A stretch of 10,854 nucleotides of DNA from Actinomycetota bacterium (GTDB taxonomy: Bacteria; Actinomycetota; CADDZG01; WHSQ01), in assembly GCA_013695055.1 (NCBI GenBank), contig JACDBF010000334.1, forward strand, positions 1 through 10,854. Reading direction: 5' to 3'. Shown here piece by piece: positions 5,283 to 10,854 of this stretch (position 1 is the stretch's first letter; the number at the start of each line of letters is the position of its first letter). Under the pieces are notes generated by a model, which saw nothing but the letters and a program-made list of their open reading frames with translations, did not search any database and had not been told where the DNA came from. A program made the position numbers and the translations under genes.

Positions 5283-6008
5283 GTGATGCCTTCGGCCGCG
5301 ACTCTCAGACCGCTCGGGATCGCCGCGTTCGCCTGTCTCGCGGGCGGAGGATGCGCCCCGCAGGCGGTGACGGAGCAAGGACGAAGGATTAACGGGCTGT
5401 ACGACATTTTCTCCGTGACGGCCGCGGTCATTTTCGTCATCGTCGTCGGGCTCATCACCTGGAGCCTTCTTCGCTACCGCAGCAAGTCCGAGGAGGAGAT
5501 TCCTGCGCAAACGAGGGATAACGTGCCGCTCGAGTTGTTGTGGTTTGCGATTCCTCAAATCATCGTCGTGGCTCTGTTCGCGATTACGGTGAGCGCCCAG
5601 GAAGATGTCGGCGCGCAAAGTAGCGCACCGAACGTCGAGGTGCGCGTCGAAGGGTTTCAGTGGGGGTGGCGCTTTACCCTAGAAAGCGAGAGCGTGACGG
5701 TTTCAGGCACTTCAGACGCTCCTCCCAAACTCGTGCTGCCGGTGGGACGCACTATCGCCTTTTCGATGACGTCCAACGATGTCAACCATTCCTTCTACGT
5801 TCCCAAATTCTTGATGAAACGCGATGCCATCCCCGGTGAGCCCAATCGCTTCGACGTGACCATCGAGGAGCCCGGCACCTATCCAGGAGTGTGTGCGGAG
5901 TTCTGTGGGTTGCTTCACGAGACCATGAACTTCAACATCCAAGCCGTTCAGCCGGCTGCTTATGAGGCGTGGCTCAATGAACAGAGGGCGGGAAATGGCA
6001 ACGGTTGA
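5283..6008 (+). CDS. ctaC: Cytochrome c oxidase subunit II
   Basis: CtaC carries the CuA centre that receives electrons for the aa3-type oxidase, in this lineage from the membrane-bound cytochrome QcrC. The 241-residue product has an N-terminal export signal with a weak lipobox ending at Cys24 (AGGGC), two transmembrane helices (about 42-64 and 84-104, the second after the typical PLELLWFAIP), and an extracytoplasmic cupredoxin domain. All CuA ligands are present: His169 (DVNHSF), and Cys204, Glu206, Cys208, His212 and Met215 in the C-x3-C-x3-H-x2-M block. The aromatic stretch FQWGWRF (125-131) is the usual electron-entry region. No C-terminal cytochrome c domain is fused, as expected when QcrC supplies that function. 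GTG 5283 and ATG 5286 are adjacent possible starts. It overlaps ctaD by 14 nt, so the two are translated from one mRNA. Confidence 0.95.
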   Translation: MMPSAATLRPLGIAAFACLAGGGCAPQAVTEQGRRINGLYDIFSVTAAVIFVIVVGLITWSLLRYRSKSEEEIPAQTRDNVPLELLWFAIPQIIVVALFAITVSAQEDVGAQSSAPNVEVRVEGFQWGWRFTLESESVTVSGTSDAPPKLVLPVGRTIAFSMTSNDVNHSFYVPKFLMKRDAIPGEPNRFDVTIEEPGTYPGVCAEFCGLLHETMNFNIQAVQPAAYEAWLNEQRAGNGNG

Positions 6009-7629
6009 ACACGCGCAGCCGGCTCCGGTGCCGCGCACGGGGATAGTCGCATGGCTAACGACCACCGACCACAAGAAAATCGGGATCCTCTACCTCTACT
6101 CGAGCGTGGCCTTCTTCTTGCTGGGCGGCGTAATGGCGCTTCTGATGAGGGCCGAGCTGGCGCGGGTGGGACTTCAATTCGTAGACCGCAGTCTCTACAA
6201 TCAGCTCTTCACCATGCACGGCACCGCGATGATGTTTCTGTTCATCGTGCCGTTCGCGGTGGGTCTTGCCAACTACTTGTTGCCGCTGCACATCGGCGCC
6301 CCGGACGTCGCTTTCCCTCGTCTCAACGCCTTTACCTATTGGCTGTACTTACTCGGCGGGCTCACGGTCATGTCCGGCTTTCTCACGGTCGGCGGCGCCG
6401 CCGCTTTCGGCTGGACCGGGTATGCCCCCTTGTCGACGGCGACCTACTCGCCGGGCGCAGGTCCCGATCTGTGGATCGTGGGCCTGCTCCTCACCGGTGT
6501 ATCCACGACGCTGGGAGCCATCAACTTCATGGCGACGATCTTTGGCATGCGCGCGCCGGGCATGACGATGTTCAGACTTCCCATCTTCTTGTGGAACATC
6601 ATCGTCACCTCTGCCTTGATCATGTTTACGTTTCCTGTGCTAACCGCTGCGCTTGCGGCTCTGTTCATCGATCGCAACCTCGGAGGAACATTTTTCGAGC
6701 CGGCCGCCGGAGGGGACGCCGTGCTGTGGCAGCACCTTTTCTGGTTCTTCGGCCATCCCGAGGTCTACATCGCCATCCTGCCTTTCTTCGGAATCGTCAC
6801 CGAGATCATTCCCGTCTTCAGCCGCAAGCCGGTGTTCGGCTACAAGGGATTCGTGCTCGCCACTCTGCTGATCGGCGCCTACAGCTTCTCCGTATGGGCC
6901 CATCACATGTTCACGACGGGAGCGGTGAGCAACCCCTTCTTCAGCGCAACGTCCATGCTGATCGCAGTGCCGACGGGCATCAAGTTCTTCAACTGGATCG
7001 CTACGATGTGGCGCGGAAATATCACTCTGCGCTCTCCCATGCTCTTCTGCATGGGATTTCTGTTCATGTTCCTGATGGGCGGCATTACCGGCGTCTTCCT
7101 GGCCTCTCCACCCATCAACTACGCCGTTCACGACACCTACTACGTCGTCGCTCACTTCCACTACGTGCTTTTCGGGGGAAGCGTCTTTGCGGTCTTTGCC
7201 GGACTGTATTTTTGGATACCAAAGATGAGCGGGCGGATGTTGAGCGAGGGGCTTGCGAAAATCCACTTCGTCCTGATGCTGATCGGCATGAATCTCACGT
7301 TCTTCCCGCAGCATCAGCTCGGTCTAAATGGGATGCAGCGGCGCATACCCGACTACTCTGAGGCGAGCGGGTATGAGGGGTTGAATCTTCTGAGCTCGAT
7401 CGGGGCCGGTCTCATCGCACTGTCGATATTGGTGTTCCTGGTCAACTTCTTTGTTTCCATGCGTACCGGAAAAGTCGCCGGCGACGATCCATGGGGCGGT
7501 TACACGCTCGAATGGGCAACGTCATCGCCGCCCCCCGAGCACAACTTTCACCGTCTGCCCCCCGTCCGTTCGGAACGACCCGTGTACGACGCGCGCGTCA
7601 AGCTGGGCGGCCGGCGCGATCGTGGCTGA
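5995..7629 (+). CDS. ctaD: Cytochrome c oxidase subunit I (aa3-type, A1 class)
   Basis: This is the catalytic heme-copper subunit that reduces oxygen to water and pumps protons; it has 544 residues and about 12 transmembrane helices. Heme a ligands are His75 (MHGT) and His389. The heme a3 ligand is His387 (AHFHY). CuB ligands are His254, His303 and His304 (WAHHMF), with Tyr258 as the crosslinked tyrosine. The proton channels look intact: Asp104 and Asn111 (APDVAFPRLN) and Glu256 (GHPEVY) for the D channel, and Lys330 (PTGIKFFNW) for the K channel. The glutamate places it in the A1 class. ATG 5995 is chosen because GAGGGCGGG precedes it at suitable spacing and the product then begins like its homologues. 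In-frame ATGs at 5977 and 5962 would lengthen the overlap with ctaC. The 3' end overlaps the next gene by 8 nt. Nothing is missing or unusual in the active site. Confidence 0.96.
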   Translation: MATVEHAQPAPVPRTGIVAWLTTTDHKKIGILYLYSSVAFFLLGGVMALLMRAELARVGLQFVDRSLYNQLFTMHGTAMMFLFIVPFAVGLANYLLPLHIGAPDVAFPRLNAFTYWLYLLGGLTVMSGFLTVGGAAAFGWTGYAPLSTATYSPGAGPDLWIVGLLLTGVSTTLGAINFMATIFGMRAPGMTMFRLPIFLWNIIVTSALIMFTFPVLTAALAALFIDRNLGGTFFEPAAGGDAVLWQHLFWFFGHPEVYIAILPFFGIVTEIIPVFSRKPVFGYKGFVLATLLIGAYSFSVWAHHMFTTGAVSNPFFSATSMLIAVPTGIKFFNWIATMWRGNITLRSPMLFCMGFLFMFLMGGITGVFLASPPINYAVHDTYYVVAHFHYVLFGGSVFAVFAGLYFWIPKMSGRMLSEGLAKIHFVLMLIGMNLTFFPQHQLGLNGMQRRIPDYSEASGYEGLNLLSSIGAGLIALSILVFLVNFFVSMRTGKVAGDDPWGGYTLEWATSSPPPEHNFHRLPPVRSERPVYDARVKLGGRRDRG

Positions 7630-8074
7630 AGAGCTGCGCATCTTCTTGCGGACCGGCCTCTACGGGCTCGGGGTCGGAGTGGTCTATTGGATCGTCACCT
7701 ACGACATCATCGGCACTATCTTGTTCGCCTTTCTTGGCTTGGGGGGCGCGATCTTTTTCGTGGGCATGGCCCGGATGGTGCCCGCGACGAGGCAGGAAAC
7801 CTCACCTCCAAGAGCAGGCTCGGCGGCTGGGCACGTAGTTTCTTTGTTCCATCGCGTCTTGGGGCTGGAGGAGCATGACGGCGCCGCTCACGCAAGTCCG
7901 CTGCGTACGGATGAGGATCCATTGCCCGCATCGAGCGTCTGGCCGGTGGTGGGAGCCTCGGCTTTCCTGTTGGTTGGGCTGGGTCTGATCTACGGTGGTT
8001 GGTTCATCGTTCCGGGAATCGCGATCGGCGCGGCGGCAGCTTGGGGTTGGTTGACTCAACTGCACGGCTTCTAG
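7622..8074 (+). CDS. ctaF: Probable actinobacterial cytochrome c oxidase subunit IV (CtaF-like)
   Basis: This is a 150-residue membrane protein beginning at GTG 7622, inside the last codons of ctaD. Hydrophobic segments at about 12-30 and 31-50 form one helical hairpin and those at about 107-126 and 127-145 a second. They are separated by a hydrophilic loop (51-105) rich in His and charged residues. This two-plus-two layout with a WP motif before the third helix (SVWPVVGAS) matches the small subunit IV of actinobacterial aa3 oxidases (PF12270 family), which helps assemble or stabilise the enzyme. Sequence conservation in this family is low, so the call rests on topology, size and position directly after ctaD. 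The frame is open further upstream to 7451, but that part overlaps ctaD and reads as nonsense. It converges on qcrB. Confidence 0.72.
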   Translation: MAEELRIFLRTGLYGLGVGVVYWIVTYDIIGTILFAFLGLGGAIFFVGMARMVPATRQETSPPRAGSAAGHVVSLFHRVLGLEEHDGAAHASPLRTDEDPLPASSVWPVVGASAFLLVGLGLIYGGWFIVPGIAIGAAAAWGWLTQLHGF

Positions 8075-8076
8075 AT

Positions 8077-8121
8077 CGAGTGGGTGCCGAGTGGCGCATA
8101 CCGCCATCTGTCACCCACTCG
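8077..8121. terminator. Strong bidirectional hairpin between convergent ctaF and qcrB
   Basis: CGAGTGGGTG (8077-8086) and CACCCACTCG (8112-8121) form a perfect 10-bp inverted repeat. The interior holds a second hairpin, TGGCG/CGCCA (8092-8096 with 8102-8106). It lies 3 bp after the ctaF-like stop and 12 bp from the qcrB stop. There is no T-tract, but stem length and its place between converging operons support a terminator acting in both directions. Confidence 0.65.
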
Positions 8122-8132
8122 GCGACAAGGCG

Positions 8133-9482
8133 CTAGGACTCTTCGAAGCCGCCTTCAGCGTTGCGAACAAGCCGCACGCCTCGCTGCCGCCGGAACGGAT
8201 GCCCCTGCGACGAGCGCAATTCAACGCACATCTTGTAAGCGATGAAAGCGGCGATCAGCGGCACGGCAAAGAGCCCGATCCTAAGGGCCCACGTGACTGC
8301 TTCTATCGGCAGCTTGAAAGTGACGGCCAGAACATCGTTGCCGCCGGCGATCGTTAGCATGGCAAAGAAGGCGATTCCGGCCACCCCCGCGGCCGTGCGC
8401 ATTGGTACCTCCCGGGCCCGATCCAAGAGGTGGTGCTCTGCCTCGTCTCCGGTGACCTTCTTCTCGATGAACGGCCACAATGCGATGGTCCCGAACGCGA
8501 TGCCGGGAAGAACCACTCCGGGCCATAAGACCGTAGCGAAGGTCGTTGAAAAGATGGTGAACTCGATCGGCGGGAACAGTCTCATCCCACCCTCGAGCCA
8601 TCCGACGTACCAGTCGGGCTGACTCGGAGCGGTGGCGATGGTGGCGTCAAAGGGCCCGAAGTTCCACACCGGATTAATCTGGATGAGCCCGCCCATCATC
8701 GCAAGCAACCCCGAGACGATCAGCATTAGGCCCAGCGACCTGAAAGTCTGCGAGGGCCACAGAGGCTTGCCGACCACGTTGCGCTCCGTTCGTCCGGCTC
8801 CCCGAAACTGAGTGTGTTTCTGCCGCACGATCAGGGCTAGATGAACCGTGATGAGACCGATCAAAAGACCGGGTAGCAACATCACGTGCATGACGAAGAG
8901 CCGGGAGATGATCCCCTCGGTCGGAAACTCGCCGCCGAATGTGAGGAATGATAGATAGGGGCCGACGAAAGGGATCGAAAGCATTGCCGAGTACGCAATG
9001 CGCAACCCCGTCCCCGATAAGAGATCGTCGGGCAACGAATAACCGGTAAAGCCCATGCCGATCGCGAACAGCAGGAGCCCTATTCCTACTAGCCAGTTGA
9101 TCTCCCGTGGCCTCCGGAACGCGCCGGTAAAGAACACTCTGCCCATATGCAAGACGATCGACGCCACGAACACCAGAGCCGCCCAATGGTGAATCTGGCG
9201 CATCACCAGGCCGGCGCGCACCTCGAAGCTCAAGCGCATGACCGACTCGTATGCGGCCGACATCTCCTGCCCGCGCAACGGACCATAAGGGCCTTGGTAT
9301 TCGACCGGAACGGAATCAGGACGATAGAAAAGGGTGAGAAACACGCCGGTGGCGAGCAGCACCACGAAGCAAAACAGCGCCACCTCGCCAAGCAAGAACG
9401 ACCAATGGTCCGGGAACACCTTGCGCAAGCCTTTGCGCGCCAGGCTTGCGGCACCCAGACGAGAGTCGATCCACTTGAGCAT
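8133..9482 (-). CDS. qcrB: Menaquinol:cytochrome c reductase cytochrome b subunit
   Basis: QcrB is the membrane core of the bcc complex and holds two b hemes and the quinol sites. The product has 449 residues and about eight to nine transmembrane helices. Heme ligands appear as a His98-x13-His112 pair and a His199-x14-His214 pair. The quinol-oxidation motif is PDWY (289-292), in place of the proteobacterial PEWY. The block GYSLPDDLLSGTGLRI (148-163) is typical of actinobacterial QcrB. The C-terminus is shorter than the roughly 545 residues of mycobacterial QcrB. The ATG at 9482 has GGGAGG 10 nt upstream, inside the end of qcrA, with 5 nt between the genes. It is the last gene of the qcrCAB operon and converges on the oxidase operon. 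Confidence 0.95.
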   Translation of the reverse strand: MLKWIDSRLGAASLARKGLRKVFPDHWSFLLGEVALFCFVVLLATGVFLTLFYRPDSVPVEYQGPYGPLRGQEMSAAYESVMRLSFEVRAGLVMRQIHHWAALVFVASIVLHMGRVFFTGAFRRPREINWLVGIGLLLFAIGMGFTGYSLPDDLLSGTGLRIAYSAMLSIPFVGPYLSFLTFGGEFPTEGIISRLFVMHVMLLPGLLIGLITVHLALIVRQKHTQFRGAGRTERNVVGKPLWPSQTFRSLGLMLIVSGLLAMMGGLIQINPVWNFGPFDATIATAPSQPDWYVGWLEGGMRLFPPIEFTIFSTTFATVLWPGVVLPGIAFGTIALWPFIEKKVTGDEAEHHLLDRAREVPMRTAAGVAGIAFFAMLTIAGGNDVLAVTFKLPIEAVTWALRIGLFAVPLIAAFIAYKMCVELRSSQGHPFRRQRGVRLVRNAEGGFEES

Positions 9483-9487
9483 TACTT

Positions 9488-10321
9488 CTAAGCCTCCCTA
9501 GTCCGGTTCCAAAAACTCGGGCCGACGGGCTCCGGGAAGTCACTTTGGGCGACCAGATATCCGTCGGCATCGACCTCGAGAGGAAGCTGCGGCAGCGCTC
9601 GAATAGCCGGGCCGAATACCGCCTGGCCCGCCTGCAAGACGTCGAATGTCGACTGATGACAAGGGCACAGCAGCTGATGGTCCTCCGATCTGTAGAGTCC
9701 AACCGGACAACCAGCGTGGGTGCAAATCTTCGAGTAAGCAAGGCATCCTTGGGGAACCCAGTCCTCTCGCCCCTCGGCCACCTGCAGCAAATCCGAGTCG
9801 ACCTTTACGAGAACCGCTTGGGAGTCGCTCGAGCCGACGTAATTCTCAGGGAACACCGTCACGATCTCTTCAACTGAAATATCGCCGGGCCGGATGAACC
9901 GGCCGTTCTCGTCCACGACGCGCGCGCCGGGAGTCCACTTGGTCTTGAACAAGTCCTGGCCCGGTCGGGGGCCGAGCGACAGGGCGGGAATGGCGAGCGC
10001 GGCTGCAAGAGTCGCGCCGGCGCCCCCGAGCATGCGCGTTAGTAATGTGCGACGCGTGAACTGCCCCTCTTCGGACATCTCGACCGCGTCCTTCCTGTCA
10101 CTCTCGGACGATTCCAAGGGGGCTCGCTCCTCAACCTTCTCAGGCTCGACCAGAAGTTCCGTCGCCCACAAAGTAATCCCGAATCCCATACCTCCCAGCG
10201 CAAGACCCAACAGCAACCCTTCGAGCTGATTCTGCCCACCCGAGATGTAGACGATCACCAAACCAACCGACGCGAGCATCGAGACTCCGAGGCTGACCGC
10301 TATTCTTCGCACACCTCTCAC
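9488..10321 (-). CDS. qcrA: Menaquinol:cytochrome c reductase Rieske iron-sulfur subunit
   Basis: QcrA moves electrons from menaquinol to QcrC through a 2Fe-2S cluster. The 277-residue protein has the actinobacterial three-helix form. Helices are at about 7-27 and 33-56, and a third (95-115) follows the twin-arginine motif TRRTLL (89-94), so the Rieske domain is expected to be exported folded by Tat. The cluster motifs are CTHAGC (200-205) and CPCH (219-222). By family knowledge Cys200, His202, Cys219 and His222 bind the cluster and Cys205/Cys221 form the disulfide. Residues ~62-88 between helices 2 and 3 are strongly acidic. The start is GTG 10321, which overlaps the qcrC stop by 4 nt (GTGA), showing translational coupling. 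qcrB follows after 5 nt. Confidence 0.95.
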   Translation of the reverse strand: MRGVRRIAVSLGVSMLASVGLVIVYISGGQNQLEGLLLGLALGGMGFGITLWATELLVEPEKVEERAPLESSESDRKDAVEMSEEGQFTRRTLLTRMLGGAGATLAAALAIPALSLGPRPGQDLFKTKWTPGARVVDENGRFIRPGDISVEEIVTVFPENYVGSSDSQAVLVKVDSDLLQVAEGREDWVPQGCLAYSKICTHAGCPVGLYRSEDHQLLCPCHQSTFDVLQAGQAVFGPAIRALPQLPLEVDADGYLVAQSDFPEPVGPSFWNRTREA

Positions 10322-10854
10322 GACCGGCCCCCTGAGCTTTCGGCCTTGCCCGTACCGATGAACACGGCCACCAACAGGACCGCGATCGTACCTATGCCCC
10401 AGGCGACATATCCCTCGGGAACCGAACCGATGTCGCCGATGTCGGCGCCGCCGGGACTAGGCGCCTGCTGCACATGCTCGACGTATGCGAGGACCGAGTT
10501 TTGCTCGTCCTCCGTGAAACCAAACACGGGCATTTGCCCGGGCCCTGAAAGGATCGCCTCGGCCACTTGCACAGGCTCGGAGCGATGCAGGCTCGGAGCG
10601 ATGGCGCCCGATCCGACGGCTCCCCCGGTGCCGGTCGAGCCGTGGCAGGGCGCGCAGTTCGTCGAGAAGAGCGCTTGGCCCACAGAGAGCTCGCCCGCAT
10701 CCGGATCTGCGTCCGGCACGGGGGGCCCATCTCCGAGCGTCGCCACGAAGGCCACGAGCGCGTCGATATCCGGGCGAGAGAACGCAGGCGGCTTGCGCAC
10801 CCCCTGCAAATCAGGATCGGCCAAGGGCATACGGCCGGTGGTCAACTGGAAATC
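10318..10854 (-). CDS. qcrC: Menaquinol:cytochrome c reductase cytochrome c subunit, C-terminal part
   Basis: The frame is open to the right window edge, so the N-terminal part is outside; 178 residues are visible. QcrC is the membrane-anchored diheme cytochrome c that replaces soluble cytochrome c between the bc complex and oxidase in actinobacteria. The first visible residues hold TGRMPL, whose Met9 is the expected axial ligand of the first heme. A complete second cytochrome c domain follows, with CAPCH (Cys67, Cys70, His71) and Met108 (GQMPVFG). A transmembrane helix lies at about 150-168, followed by a short polar tail. The first heme-binding CxxCH motif and the signal segment should be upstream, off the edge. 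An in-frame TTG at 10845 is not the real start because the cytochrome fold continues through it. The gene overlaps qcrA by 4 nt. Confidence 0.93.
   Translation of the reverse strand, partial: DFQLTTGRMPLADPDLQGVRKPPAFSRPDIDALVAFVATLGDGPPVPDADPDAGELSVGQALFSTNCAPCHGSTGTGGAVGSGAIAPSLHRSEPVQVAEAILSGPGQMPVFGFTEDEQNSVLAYVEHVQQAPSPGGADIGDIGSVPEGYVAWGIGTIAVLLVAVFIGTGKAESSGGRS

Noticed and set aside
6316..6336. Missing second asparagine after the D-channel Asp in CtaD (PRLNA instead of PRLNN) as a defect
   Set aside because: The key Asp104, Asn111 and Glu256 are present, and to my knowledge alanine at this position is usual in actinobacterial CtaD.
6051..7361. A long (436-codon) open frame on the plus strand overlapping ctaD
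   Set aside because: Its product is rich in Arg and His with no recognisable domain and lies entirely inside ctaD, whose catalytic motifs are intact; it is a high-GC shadow frame.
7451..7621. Longer start for the CtaF-like protein
   Set aside because: This stretch overlaps ctaD and encodes a Pro/Arg/Thr-rich tail unlike subunit IV; GTG 7622 gives the expected size and topology.

Overview
The window is high-GC bacterial DNA and most likely comes from an actinobacterium (Actinomycetota), probably not one of the well-studied genera. The main evidence is the respiratory set. It has a QcrC-type cytochrome c with its own C-terminal membrane anchor, a three-helix Rieske protein with a twin-arginine motif, a QcrB with a PDWY motif, and a small actinobacterial-type oxidase subunit IV (CtaF-like). 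Frequent GTG/TTG starts and a secreted PGRP-type amidase fit the same assignment. The lineage is inferred from family features, not from a database search.

Left part (1-4067) is an envelope cluster. A CAP/SCP-domain secreted protein, cut by the window edge (1-453, +), converges on a large N-acetylmuramoyl-L-alanine amidase (499-2268, -). Divergent from the amidase, only 29 bp away, is a ribbon-helix-helix regulator (2298-2624, +) followed closely by an amino-acid-type solute-binding lipoprotein with no transporter genes beside it (2644-3546, +). A second CAP-domain protein (3555-4067, -) converges on the lipoprotein and has lost a conserved cavity glutamate. A 9-bp direct repeat with an 11-bp period lies at the start of the regulator gene and is a good operator candidate.

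Middle part (4068-5282) is a 256-bp divergent intergenic region, then a stand-alone response-regulator receiver domain (4324-4671, +) and a YajQ-family protein (4748-5251, +). Both yajQ and the following ctaC have a TAnnnT hexamer exactly 6 nt before the start codon, which suggests leaderless transcripts.

Right part (5283-10854) encodes the terminal respiratory chain as two converging operons: ctaC-ctaD-ctaF-like (+) and qcrC-qcrA-qcrB (-). They meet over a 58-bp gap holding a strong hairpin. Together they encode a menaquinol:cytochrome c reductase and an aa3-type oxidase, which in actinobacteria form a bcc-aa3 supercomplex. In this complex the membrane-bound QcrC passes electrons to the CuA site of CtaC. 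Subunit III (ctaE) is not in the window and is expected upstream of qcrC, beyond the right edge.

No rRNA, tRNA, CRISPR array, insertion sequence or prophage gene was seen. The respiratory half is conventional. The most interesting material is the RHH/orphan-lipoprotein module with its repeat and the variant CAP protein.
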